From DAIDKA01 sp963708865 (GTDB taxonomy: Bacteria; Pseudomonadota; Gammaproteobacteria; Steroidobacterales; Steroidobacteraceae), in assembly GCA_963708865.1 (NCBI GenBank), contig CAVPUC010000008.1:372001-436000 (forward strand): DNA of 64,000 nucleotides. Direction: 5' to 3'. Of the stretch, positions 47,640-56,309 are shown piece by piece. The notes under the pieces are model-generated. The model saw only the letters and a list, made by a program, of their open reading frames with translations. It searched no databases and was not told the origin of the DNA. The first letter of the stretch is position 1; each line of letters starts with the position of its first letter. The position numbers and the translations under genes are program-made.

Positions 47640-48149
47640 ATGCGTCATATCATCGCCATTCTTCTGCAGAACGAGGCCGGCGCGCTGTCGCGCGTCGCGG
47701 GCCTGTTTTCAACCCGCGGCTACAACATCGAGTCGCTGTCGGTCGCGCCGACGGATGATGCCACGGTGTCGCGCATCACCATGGTGACCACCGGCTCCGA
47801 TGCCGTCATCCAGCAGATCGTCAACCAGCTGCACAAGCTCATCGACGTGGTGCGCGTGGAAGACATGACGACCGGCGAACACCTGGAGCGCGAACTGGTG
47901 CTGTTGAAACTCAAGGTGCGCCCGGAGCACACCGATGGTCTGCGCGGTTACGTGGTGCGCACCGGCGGGCGCGTGCTCGATCCGGCACTCGACGGCTTCA
48001 TCGTGGAGCTGACGGCGAGCGAGGCGGAGATCAACAGCTTCATCCGGGAGCTGGCCGCGCGCGCCGAGCTGCTCGAGGTCGCCCGCAGCGGCGCGCTGGG
48101 CATGGGCCGCAGCGCCCGTCCGATGCAGCTCGTGAAGTCGAGCGCCTGA
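47640..48149 (+). CDS. ilvH: Acetolactate synthase small (regulatory) subunit
   Basis: A 169-aa protein with the N-terminal ACT domain (IIAILLQNEAGALSRVAGLF, then GYNIESLSVAPT) and the C-terminal IlvH domain, matching IlvH/IlvN long forms. It confers valine feedback on the catalytic subunit. The ATG at 47640 is right before the conserved RHIIAILLQNE. It lies 4 bp before the hybrid sensor kinase gene and is transcribed away from ilvB. Confidence 0.92.
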   Translation: MRHIIAILLQNEAGALSRVAGLFSTRGYNIESLSVAPTDDATVSRITMVTTGSDAVIQQIVNQLHKLIDVVRVEDMTTGEHLERELVLLKLKVRPEHTDGLRGYVVRTGGRVLDPALDGFIVELTASEAEINSFIRELAARAELLEVARSGALGMGRSARPMQLVKSSA

Positions 48150-48153
48150 TGCC

Positions 48154-49764
48154 GTGGCGCATCCGCGGGTACTCATAGTCGACAAGCCCGAGGAGCGGCT
48201 GCCGTTTTATCGCAGCGTACTGGGTGAATTCGACGCCGAAACGGTGGTCGCCTATTCCGGCGCCGGCACGCTCGATCAGGTTCTGCAGGAAGACTACGCG
48301 GTCATCCTGGTGAATCTCACGGCGCCGGGCAGTGACGGACTTTCCACGGTGCGCCGCATCCGGGATAACCCGCGCACCCGCCGCACGCCCATTGTGCTGA
48401 TTGGGTTGGCCGGACCCACCGCGGCGCTCGAGCACATCGAAGGACCGGTGGACTTCATTCCGGCGCCGGTGGTCTACGAAGTCCTGCGTACCAAGGTGCG
48501 CATTTTCGTGGACCTGTATCGGGCCCATGCGGAGCTCGCCAGCGGCTACCAGGAACTGGAGCGGCGGGTCACGGAACGCACCGCGCAACTGCAGGCGGCT
48601 AACCTGAGCGAGAAGCGCCTGCGCCGTGAGGCCGAGGAGCTTTCGCGCCTGAAGGATGAGTTCCTCGCGACCATGTCGCACGAGCTGCGTACGCCGCTGA
48701 ACGCCATCTTCGGCTGGATCACGCTGCTGCGCACGGGGCGTCTGGATGCCGCCACCGCGGAGCGGGCGCTGGAAACCATCGAACGCAATGCGCGTGCGCA
48801 GAAGCACCTCATCGATGACCTGCTGGATGTCTCGCGCATCGTCTCCGGCAAGGTGCAGCTGGAACTGACGGATTTTGATCCGCGCCAGGTCGTGGAATCA
48901 GCGCTCGCCACCATGGGGCCGGCGGCCGAGGCGCGGCGCATCACGCTGCTGCCGGAGTTCGCCGCGCACGCCGCGCCGCTACGCGCGGATTTTGCGCGCC
49001 TGCAGCAGGTGGTATGCAATCTGCTTTCAAACGCCATCAAGTTCACACCGGAAGGCGGGCGGGTATGGATCCGCATGGATCGCAGTGTCGGCGCCATGCA
49101 GATAACGGTTACCGATACCGGCCAGGGCATCTCAGCGGAGTTTCTGCCGCATGTCTTTGACCGTTTCCGTCAGGAGGACGGTTCCATCAGCCGGCGCCAC
49201 AGCGGACTGGGATTGGGGCTGGCGATCGTGCGCCACCTGGTGGAGCTGCACGGCGGGACCGTGGCCGCGGCAAGTCCCGGCGAAGGCCAGGGCGCGACCT
49301 TCACGGTGCGCATTCCGGCCGTCGAGCTGGCGGGCGCACCGTTCGAGCCGCCGGCGGTACTCGATGCGGCGGGGCTGCAACGGCTGGCGGGTCTTGCGGT
49401 GCTGGTGGTGGACGATGACGCCGGTTCGCGCGAACTGGTCGCCAACATGCTGCAGGGCTATGGCGCCGTGGTCACCACGGCGGACAGCGGTGAGCGCGCG
49501 CTCACCTTGCTGATGCTGCAACCACCGGATGTCCTGATCGCGGATCTGGCGATGCCGACCATGACCGGGATTGATCTGATCCAGCGCGTGCGCACGCTGC
49601 GGCTGGACCAGGGCGGTCAGGTACCGGCGATTGCGGTATCAGCCTTCGCCGCGGCCCCCGACCGGCGGCTGGCGCTGCAGGCGGGGTTCGACAGCCATGT
49701 CGCCAAACCCGTTGGACCCGAGGAGCTGGCCACCGTGGTCCTCAATACCATCCTGCAAAAATGA
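48154..49764 (+). CDS. Hybrid sensor kinase: pseudo-receiver, histidine kinase, receiver
   Basis: A 536-aa soluble protein. Residues 1-125 look like a receiver, but the phosphoacceptor position reads VILVNLTAPGSDG, Asn in place of Asp. A coiled linker leads to the kinase: H box MSHELRTPLNAIFG, N box NLLSNAIKFTPEGG, and GLGLGLAIVRHLVE. A C-terminal receiver (about 415-535) has a normal pocket VVDDDAG and Asp in VLIADLAMPTMTG. GTG start at 48154, only 4 bp after ilvH, so it is cotranscribed with it. Confidence 0.87.
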   Translation: MAHPRVLIVDKPEERLPFYRSVLGEFDAETVVAYSGAGTLDQVLQEDYAVILVNLTAPGSDGLSTVRRIRDNPRTRRTPIVLIGLAGPTAALEHIEGPVDFIPAPVVYEVLRTKVRIFVDLYRAHAELASGYQELERRVTERTAQLQAANLSEKRLRREAEELSRLKDEFLATMSHELRTPLNAIFGWITLLRTGRLDAATAERALETIERNARAQKHLIDDLLDVSRIVSGKVQLELTDFDPRQVVESALATMGPAAEARRITLLPEFAAHAAPLRADFARLQQVVCNLLSNAIKFTPEGGRVWIRMDRSVGAMQITVTDTGQGISAEFLPHVFDRFRQEDGSISRRHSGLGLGLAIVRHLVELHGGTVAAASPGEGQGATFTVRIPAVELAGAPFEPPAVLDAAGLQRLAGLAVLVVDDDAGSRELVANMLQGYGAVVTTADSGERALTLLMLQPPDVLIADLAMPTMTGIDLIQRVRTLRLDQGGQVPAIAVSAFAAAPDRRLALQAGFDSHVAKPVGPEELATVVLNTILQK

Positions 49765-49765
49765 G

Positions 49766-50128
49766 CTAAGCCGGCAGCGGTGCCGTCTGGAACGTCAGCT
49801 CCGACACCGGCTGCCCGCCCAGCAGGTGCTGCTGTAGGATCCGCTCCAGATTCTCGGGCGAACAGTCGCGATACCACGTGCCTTCCGGGTAGACCACCGC
49901 AATCGGCCCGGCGACGCAGATGCGTAGGCAATCGGCCTTGGTGCGCAGCACACCCTGCGGGGCGTCCGCCACCCCCAGCTCGCGCAGCCGTCGCTTCAGG
50001 TAGTCCCAGGATTGCTGTTGGGCCTCGGGCGTTGCGCATTTGCCGCCGGTGCAGAGAAAGATGTGGCGCCGATTGGCGCCCAGGCTCAGTTTCTGCGCCG
50101 CCAGCCGCAGTGCATCAGGGTTTTCCAT
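49766..50128 (-). CDS. Thioredoxin-like [2Fe-2S] ferredoxin
   Basis: A 120-aa protein with four Cys in the spacing of thioredoxin-like 2Fe-2S ferredoxins: FLCTGGKC near the start and TKADCLRICVAGP further on. It is related to the small ferredoxins found near NuoE-type domains and cobalamin genes. The redox partner is unknown. Its 3' end is 1 bp from the convergent hybrid kinase gene. Confidence 0.85.
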   Translation of the reverse strand: MENPDALRLAAQKLSLGANRRHIFLCTGGKCATPEAQQQSWDYLKRRLRELGVADAPQGVLRTKADCLRICVAGPIAVVYPEGTWYRDCSPENLERILQQHLLGGQPVSELTFQTAPLPA

Positions 50129-50170
50129 GCAGGGGAGTCTACCGCGTTAAGTGGCACGCCAACGCTCATC

Positions 50171-50190
50171 GGGGCCGCAAATGCGGCCCC
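50171..50190 (-). terminator. Strong hairpin downstream of the PII gene
   Basis: GGGGCCGC and GCGGCCCC form a perfect 8-bp GC stem around a 4-base loop. It lies about 70 bp past the PII stop. There is no T tract on the minus strand, so termination may need Rho or the hairpin may serve to stabilise the 3' end. Confidence 0.55.
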
Positions 50191-50262
50191 GAATTTCGTA
50201 CGAGTTGATTGGCTGGAACTCGCGCCCTACAGGTCCGGCGGACCGACGCGGGTTGAAGAAAG

Positions 50263-50601
50263 TTACAGCGCGGTGTCGTCAGTCTCGCCGGTGCGGATGC
50301 GGATGACGCGCTGGATGTCCGTGATGAAGATCTTGCCATCGCCGACCTTGCCGGTCTTGGCAGACTTGAGGATTGCTTCGACGACCTGATCGGCGAGGTC
50401 GCTGCGCACCGCCACCTCGATACGGGTCTTGGGCACAAAATCCACCACATATTCAGCGCCGCGGTACAGCTCGGTATGGCCGCGTTGCCGGCCAAATCCT
50501 TTTACTTCCGTGACAGTCATTCCCGAAACGCCGATGTCAGACAGTGCGGCGCGCACGTCGTCGAGCTTGAACGGCTTGATGATCGCGGTGACCAGTTTCA
50601 T
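50263..50601 (-). CDS. PII nitrogen regulatory protein
   Basis: A 112-aa PII protein of full length. Tyr51, the uridylylation site, is in RGAEYVVDFVPK; the T loop starts after KGFGRQRGH; the C-terminal signature is TGKVGDGKIFI. GlnB and GlnK cannot be told apart by sequence alone, and no amtB follows. A good sigma-54 promoter upstream suggests nitrogen control, as for glnK. Confidence 0.94.
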   Translation of the reverse strand: MKLVTAIIKPFKLDDVRAALSDIGVSGMTVTEVKGFGRQRGHTELYRGAEYVVDFVPKTRIEVAVRSDLADQVVEAILKSAKTGKVGDGKIFITDIQRVIRIRTGETDDTAL

Positions 50602-50658
50602 GTTGTTAATTCCCCGTCCAGGTACTTATGGGCCATGTTACGCAGGCCAGACCATTTT

Positions 50659-50674
50659 TGCAGTTTTCATGCCA
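50659..50674 (-). promoter_or_regulatory. Sigma-54 (RpoN) -24/-12 promoter of the PII gene
   Basis: TGGCATGAAAACTGCA on the minus strand matches the consensus TGGCACG-N4-TTGCW with two mismatches and has the required 12-bp GG to GC distance. It lies 58-73 bp before the PII ATG, so the start site would be near 50648. I did not find a clear NtrC site pair further upstream. Confidence 0.75.
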
Positions 50675-50971
50675 TGCGAAAAGCGATTGGAAAATCAGGG
50701 GTTTTCAGGCCCTTAGGCTTTTTATCGCAATGCAACACGCACCCTTCAGGAGCGCCCCGACGTAGGGCATGCACCGACTTAGTGCGCTTGCCTTCGCCCG
50801 CCGGAGCTCCCGACGCGGCCAGTATAACCGGCAGCGCGGCGCGCTTGCGCAGTGCCGCATCGACGCTTTTCCCGCTGTAGCCACTGCTGCGTCGCTGGCC
50901 AAGCAATCCTCAGCGCAAAACCGCCTTTCATTTCCCGGCAACCTCGGCCTTCTAGTATCGCTGTGCCGTAT

Positions 50972-51005
50972 GGTGAATTTCCCGCATCCGCAGATGCGGT
51001 GAATT
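50972..51005. repeat. Dyad flanked by short direct repeats
   Basis: CCGCATC and GATGCGG (50982-50999) form a perfect 7-bp dyad around CGCA, and the 8-mer GGTGAATT stands on both sides (50972-50979 and 50998-51005). It lies in the roughly 400-bp gap between the PII promoter and the next gene, about 60-95 bp before the ATG at 51068. It could be an operator for that gene. The remainder of the gap shows no coding frame I trust. Confidence 0.35.
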
Positions 51006-51067
51006 CAGCATTGAGGGGCGGGCGGCTCACTACACTCGACCATGTCGACAGCGACCCGGGGACCACC

Positions 51068-51670
51068 ATGGCGCGCAGCCTGCAGCACGACCGACTCATG
51101 CGGGTATCCCATTCGCATGTGCAAGCCACGGCCCGTGACGACAGCCACGAACAGCAGATCGTGGCGCTGCGCCTGCTCCAGCATCCCTGCAGCTACCTGG
51201 AGTGGGAACACCAGCACTCCCAGCTCATGCAGCGGGTCTGCCAGCCGGCCCGGCTGCGGACCCAGATCGTGCGGATGCGGGCCACCACCCTCGCCCTCAT
51301 TCACCGTCGATCCGTGTTCGAATACCTGCGCGACCGCAAGATCACCGGCGCGAAGCGCCATCAGTACATCGCGCTCTTCTACGGCTCGCGCGACTACGCA
51401 AGCTCCGTGGTCGTCGAGCATGGGCATTACACCCGCAGCTGGATCAGCGCCTCCTGCTCGCGCCTCATCGGCGCGGAGATCCTGCACGATGAGGCGTTTG
51501 ACGCGCCGCTCACCGCGTACGAGCAATGGTATCGCGAGTATTTCCGCGTGTTCTGCGATCTGCAGCTCGATACCTCGGACGGTGCCGATCTCACCTGTGA
51601 TCAGGCTCTGCTGCCGTTGCTCAAGGAGCGCGCGCAGCTCGCGCGGGAGCAGTTGCTGCGCCTGCGCTAG
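51068..51670 (+). CDS. Conserved-looking hypothetical protein
   Basis: A 200-aa protein that I do not recognise. It is rich in His, Arg, Leu and Tyr, probably all-helical, with no signal peptide or membrane segment. Motif-like stretches are QYIALFYGSRDYASSVVVEH and AYEQWYREYFRVFCDLQLD. I used the ATG at 51068, before which the frame loses protein-like character. A longer frame in another phase (51042-52109) is Arg/Ser/Cys-rich and is not real. It overlaps the 3' end of gshA by 4 bp. Confidence 0.65.
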   Translation: MARSLQHDRLMRVSHSHVQATARDDSHEQQIVALRLLQHPCSYLEWEHQHSQLMQRVCQPARLRTQIVRMRATTLALIHRRSVFEYLRDRKITGAKRHQYIALFYGSRDYASSVVVEHGHYTRSWISASCSRLIGAEILHDEAFDAPLTAYEQWYREYFRVFCDLQLDTSDGADLTCDQALLPLLKERAQLAREQLLRLR

Positions 51671-53259
51671 GTCGGCAGATCCGAAAAATACTTCGCCAGG
51701 TACGCGTCGAAGGAGATCCGGTCGGAGGCCTCGATCTCGCGCTGCCGGCGCAGCGACTCTTCGGCTTCGGCCGACAATTCCGCCAGTTTCTGCGGATTCG
51801 GGGTGTACAGGTCACGGAAGTACGCCTTGTGCATGCTCGACATGCGCAAGGCCAGGTCAACAAAGGACTCTCCGGTGGAGCGCAGCTCGGCGAGCAGGCG
51901 CGCCGAGGGCGTCAGGCGCACATCGGCAAGTTTGCCGGTCTGGGCCGCCAGCGCCGTCGCGTACGGTCTTGCCGCATCACCCCGATCGAGTACTTCGCAT
52001 ATGCCGGTCATCGAGTCGAGCAGCTCCGCGGCCCATACTTCCATGGGTACGCCGCGGCCGTCTCGCCACAGGGTCAGCCCCGGCTCGCGGCCGCGCCGCG
52101 CCACGATGATATGGTTTTCATCCAGGAGCGCCTGTTCGCTCTCGGCAATGGGGGGGCTGTCCTTGAGCACGCACAGTGCCAGAAAGGCCTCGAGGAAGCG
52201 CATCTTGCTCTGGTTGACGCCCACCGGATCAAACGCGCTCACATCCAGCGCCCGCACCTCGACGTATTCGACGCCGGCGCGCCGCAGTGCCCGGGTGGGG
52301 CGCTCCCCAGATGCGGCAACCCGCTTCGGGCGGATGAAACTGTAGTACTCGTTCTCGATCTGCAGGATGTTGGCGTTGAGCTGGCGATATTCGCCATCCA
52401 CCTTGACCCCGAGGGCCTGGTACGCAGGATGCGGGGTGCTGATGGCGCGGCTCAGATCGCGCACGTATTCCTGCAGGCTGTTGACCGATACCGACAGCCC
52501 CGCCTGATTGCGGTTGCGGTAGCCGATGTCGCTCATGCGCAGCGACGTGGCATACGGCTCGTACAGTGTATCGCGGGTGAGTTCGGGAAGATCGATGTCG
52601 CGACCCGCCAGGAACGAGCGGCTCACCACGGGCGAGACTCCGAACAGGTACAAAACGATCCAGCCGTAGCGGTGGTAGTTGCGCAGCAGCTCAAAATAAC
52701 CACTGGAGATGAACGGCTGACCGCGCTCGCGCGAACCGCGCAGTTCCTGGTACGCCTCCCAGAACTTTGCCGGGAACGAGTAGTTGAAATGCACGCCGGA
52801 GATAGCCTGCATCATCCGCCCGTAGCGCAGGCCGAGACCGCGGCGATAGATGGTCTTCATCTGCGCGACGTTGGCTTTGCCGTACTCGGCGATCGGAATG
52901 CTGGCGTCCGAATCGATGATTCCGGGCATGCTGGTCGCCCACAAGAGCTCATCGCCCATGTGGCTGTAGATGAACTGGTGCAGATCGAGCAGGTACTGCA
53001 GCAGCTCCCAGCTGTGCGCGAAGGGCGGGGTGACCAGTTCGATCAGCGACTCGGAAAAGTCGGTGGTGATGTGTTCATTGGTCAGCGCCGACCCCAGTTC
53101 CCGCGGATGCCGGGTCTGCGCCAGCCGCCCGTCGGGCCGCACCCGCAGCGACTCCTTCTCCGCTCCCTTGCGTCCGCCCTGCAATACCTGGGGCTCCCCG
53201 CAATTGATCAGGGCCGACAGGCGGCGCTCGAAGACGCGGTCAATACGGGTGCGGGTCAC
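51667..53259 (-). CDS. gshA: Glutamate-cysteine ligase, E. coli GshA type
   Basis: A protein of about 530 aa with the GshA family sequence GAEKESLRVRPDG, TTDFSESLIELVTPPF, DELLWATSMPG and SGVHFNYSF. It makes gamma-glutamylcysteine, the first step of glutathione synthesis. I place the start at GTG 53259 (TRTRIDRVFERRL follows), as the family begins close to there; the frame is open further upstream, but that would run into the divergent thiolase gene. The GTG lacks a good ribosome-binding site. Confidence 0.92.
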   Translation of the reverse strand: MTRTRIDRVFERRLSALINCGEPQVLQGGRKGAEKESLRVRPDGRLAQTRHPRELGSALTNEHITTDFSESLIELVTPPFAHSWELLQYLLDLHQFIYSHMGDELLWATSMPGIIDSDASIPIAEYGKANVAQMKTIYRRGLGLRYGRMMQAISGVHFNYSFPAKFWEAYQELRGSRERGQPFISSGYFELLRNYHRYGWIVLYLFGVSPVVSRSFLAGRDIDLPELTRDTLYEPYATSLRMSDIGYRNRNQAGLSVSVNSLQEYVRDLSRAISTPHPAYQALGVKVDGEYRQLNANILQIENEYYSFIRPKRVAASGERPTRALRRAGVEYVEVRALDVSAFDPVGVNQSKMRFLEAFLALCVLKDSPPIAESEQALLDENHIIVARRGREPGLTLWRDGRGVPMEVWAAELLDSMTGICEVLDRGDAARPYATALAAQTGKLADVRLTPSARLLAELRSTGESFVDLALRMSSMHKAYFRDLYTPNPQKLAELSAEAEESLRRQREIEASDRISFDAYLAKYFSDLPT

Positions 53260-53357
53260 GCTGGGATGCCGGGTTGGCCCATGGAGCGCGGCATCTTGCC
53301 CCGGTTTAGTGCCAATCTCAAACCGACGTGGCATTCTTGGGCGATAACGGAGGCGAT

Positions 53358-54650
53358 ATGCTCGTAGGCTCGCAGGTTCGACGCGTTGCAATCCTCGGTG
53401 GTTTGCGCATTCCCTTTGCCCGGGCTTACGGCGCCTACGCCACGGCCGGCAACCAGGACATGCTGACCGAAACGTTCCGGGCGCTGGTGCAGCGCTTCAA
53501 GCTCACCGGAGAGCACCTGGGCGATGTCATCGCCGGGGCGGTCATCAAGCATTCGAAGGACTACAACCTGGTGCGCGAAAGCGTGCTGTCCTCGGGGCTC
53601 GCCCCTTCCACCCCGGGACTGGACATCCAGCGCGCCTGCGGCACGAGCCTCGAGGCGGCGATCCTCGTAGGCAACAAGATCGCGCTCGGGCAGATGGAGG
53701 CCGGTATTGCCGGAGGCGTGGATTCCATCAGTGATCCGCCCATCGTCTATCCGCGCTCCTATCAGCAGTTGCTGCTGCGCAGTTACATGGGTCGCTCGGC
53801 CATGGCCCGCATCAAGCCGTTCTTCGGCCTGCGGCCGCGGCACTTCAAGCCGGTGATGCTCGGCGTGGTCGAGCCACGCACCGGCCTGACGATGGGTCAG
53901 AGCATGGAGCTGACCGCGCAGAAGTGGCACCTCACGCGTGCGGCCCAGGACGAACTGGCGTACGAGAGTCATCGCAAGGCCGCGGCGGCCTGGAAGGAAG
54001 GCTTCTATGAGGATCTGGTGGTGCCGTTCCGGGGCCTCGCTGCCGACAACAATATTCGCGCGGACACCAGTGTCGAGAAGCTCGCGAAGCTGCGGCCCGT
54101 TTTTGACTTGGGTGCTGCCGGCACCCTGACCGCCGGCAACAGCACCCCGCTGACGGACGGCGCCAGCGCCGTTTTGCTGGCCTCCGAGGAGTGGGCCCGC
54201 CGGCATGCCCTGCCGGTGCTGGCGTATCTGTCGTACGGCAAGGTCTGGGCGGTGGATTTCGTCTCGGGAGCCGAGGGACTGCTCATGGCGCCGGCCTACG
54301 CGGTCGCCGCCATGCTCAAAGATGCCGGGCTCGGGCTGGCTGATTTCGACTACTACGAGCTGCACGAGGCGTTTGCAGCCCAGGTACTGGCCACCCTGGC
54401 GGCCTGGGAGTCCGATGAGTATTGCCGCACCGCGCTCAAGCTGCCCGCGGCCCTCGGCAGCATCAATCGGGCACGTCTGAACGTCAAAGGCGGAAGTGTC
54501 GCGTTGGGTCACCCGTTCGCCGCGACCGGCACTCGCATTGTCGCGAGCCTTGCCAAAATATTGGCGGCGGACCCCACTGCGAAGCGCGGCCTGGTATCGG
54601 TCTGTACGGCAGGCGGTATGGGAGTCACAGCAATTCTCGAGCGCGCATAA
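53358..54650 (+). CDS. Acetyl-CoA acyltransferase (thiolase)
   Basis: A 430-aa thiolase with the acyl-accepting Cys in DIQRACGTS, the catalytic His in ELHEAFAAQ and GHPFAATGTRI, and the second Cys in VCTAGGMG. It may work in fatty-acid beta-oxidation (FadI-like) or acetoacetyl-CoA synthesis. GGAG stands before the ATG at 53358; an upstream ATG at 53328 has no such site. Divergent from gshA. Confidence 0.88.
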   Translation: MLVGSQVRRVAILGGLRIPFARAYGAYATAGNQDMLTETFRALVQRFKLTGEHLGDVIAGAVIKHSKDYNLVRESVLSSGLAPSTPGLDIQRACGTSLEAAILVGNKIALGQMEAGIAGGVDSISDPPIVYPRSYQQLLLRSYMGRSAMARIKPFFGLRPRHFKPVMLGVVEPRTGLTMGQSMELTAQKWHLTRAAQDELAYESHRKAAAAWKEGFYEDLVVPFRGLAADNNIRADTSVEKLAKLRPVFDLGAAGTLTAGNSTPLTDGASAVLLASEEWARRHALPVLAYLSYGKVWAVDFVSGAEGLLMAPAYAVAAMLKDAGLGLADFDYYELHEAFAAQVLATLAAWESDEYCRTALKLPAALGSINRARLNVKGGSVALGHPFAATGTRIVASLAKILAADPTAKRGLVSVCTAGGMGVTAILERA

Positions 54651-54691
54651 TATGATGCGGCTCTGCCCCTAAGCCGCCCGACCGCTCACCG

Positions 54692-56263
54692 ATGGCATCT
54701 GAACAAGAACTGCGCCAGAAATATCGAGACGTACTGGCGCAGCTGGAGGCGCACGAAGCGCAATCGGGCCAGCTCGAAGCCGTACTGCGACTGCTGATCG
54801 GCCGCCTGTGCCTCGCCGGCCGCGGTCGCGATGCGCGACTCGATGATGAGCTGCGCAAGATCGGGACCCTGACGCGCAATCGATTGGAAATCGCCCAGAT
54901 CAATGCGGCGCTTGAGCCGCTGTCGCGCGCCGTTGCCGGCCTGGACCAGATCAGCACCGATACGGTCAACATGCTGCGCGGGCCGGACGCGCAAGCTGCC
55001 GCTGCCGATGCCACGGCGAGCCGCGCCGGACCGGCAGCCGCAGCACCCGCTGCCGCAACCAAGCCTGCCGTACCGCTCTCCACGACTCAGACTCAGCGGG
55101 CACTGCACGCGACCAGCCAGTCTCACAAAGCAGTGCCGACGCCGCCCGCACCCGCCGCACCCACCCCACCTGCCGCGCCTGCCGCCGCGGCTCCCGCGGC
55201 GACGGTGGATCTTGCGGAACGCGAGTCGCGCGTGCACACCGCGCTCGCGCAGATGCTCGACCGGCTGTCGGCGCTGCCGGAATTGCGCCCGGCGATCGCC
55301 GCGCTGCATGACCGCACCTTCAATGACCTGTCCTCGGACGAACTCGCCGAGCGGCTGGAGCGCGTCACCAACCTGATCAGCGAACAGCGCGCGACGCTGC
55401 TGCGCGAGAAGCGCGAGATCGAAGACATGCTGGTGCAGATCGACTCGCGCCTGGAGGCGATTTCAGCATTTTTCGCCTTCGAGGAAGCCGATCGCAGCGA
55501 CACCCGCGACAGCAGCACGCAGCTGAACATGCTGGTCATGGGTGAGGTCAACGAGATCTCCAGCGACATGACCCAGGCGGCCTCGCTCACGGACCTGCGG
55601 GGGCGGGTCGGCAACCGGCTCGAGGCCATCAACACGCACCTGTCGGACTTCCGCAATCGCGAGGAGGAGCGCCTGACCGCGCAGGTGGACCGAACTTTGA
55701 GCCTGCGCGCGCGCGTCGAGGAGCTCGAACGCGAAAGCCGTGTCCTGCAGCACAATCTGCAGGAGGAACAGCGCGCCGCCATGGTCGATGCGCTCACCGG
55801 CATCGCCAACCGCGCGGCCTACGATGACCGCATGGCGCATGAGTTCGCACGCTGGCAACGCCACGGCGGCACCATCACCATCGCCGCCTGGGACGTCGAC
55901 AATTTCAAGAGCATCAACGATGAGTTCGGCCATATGGCGGGCGATAAGGTATTGCGCATCCTCGGCCAGCACCTCGCCCGCAGCGTGCGCGGCACGGATT
56001 TCGTGGCGCGCTACGGCGGGGAGGAGTTCCTGATGCTGCTGGTCGGCATCGACTCCGAACAGGCACTGAAGACCTGCAACAAGGTCCGCGCCGGCATCCA
56101 GGCGATTGCCTTTCACTTCCGGGACCGACCCGTCACGGTCACCGCCTCGTGCGGCATTACCACCTTTCGCATGGGGGATGTGACGGAAACGGCCTTCGAA
56201 CGGGCCGATCGTGCCCTGTACGAGGCCAAGGACGGCGGGCGCAACCGCTGCGTGGTGCGCTGA
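54692..56263 (+). CDS. Soluble diguanylate cyclase with long coiled-coil N-terminus
   Basis: A 523-aa protein. The first 350 residues are helical and charged with an Ala/Pro-rich linker (about 105-175), with no membrane helix. The C-terminal GGDEF domain (about 360-520) has DVDNFKSINDEFGH, the catalytic RYGGEEFLML, and an inhibitory-site RGTD placed five residues before GGEEF. It should make c-di-GMP and be feedback-inhibited. Family resemblance is to the soluble Pro/Ala-linker cyclases of pseudomonads. Confidence 0.9.
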   Translation: MASEQELRQKYRDVLAQLEAHEAQSGQLEAVLRLLIGRLCLAGRGRDARLDDELRKIGTLTRNRLEIAQINAALEPLSRAVAGLDQISTDTVNMLRGPDAQAAAADATASRAGPAAAAPAAATKPAVPLSTTQTQRALHATSQSHKAVPTPPAPAAPTPPAAPAAAAPAATVDLAERESRVHTALAQMLDRLSALPELRPAIAALHDRTFNDLSSDELAERLERVTNLISEQRATLLREKREIEDMLVQIDSRLEAISAFFAFEEADRSDTRDSSTQLNMLVMGEVNEISSDMTQAASLTDLRGRVGNRLEAINTHLSDFRNREEERLTAQVDRTLSLRARVEELERESRVLQHNLQEEQRAAMVDALTGIANRAAYDDRMAHEFARWQRHGGTITIAAWDVDNFKSINDEFGHMAGDKVLRILGQHLARSVRGTDFVARYGGEEFLMLLVGIDSEQALKTCNKVRAGIQAIAFHFRDRPVTVTASCGITTFRMGDVTETAFERADRALYEAKDGGRNRCVVR

Positions 56264-56309
56264 GCTAAACGCAGCGGTATCCTAGGCGGCCTGGCTGCGG
56301 AGACTACCG

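Noticed and set aside
51042..52109. Long plus-strand open frame (355 codons) rich in Arg, Ser and Cys
   Set aside because: It overlaps two well-supported frames (51068-51670 plus and gshA minus) and has the composition of an off-frame translation of GC-rich DNA.
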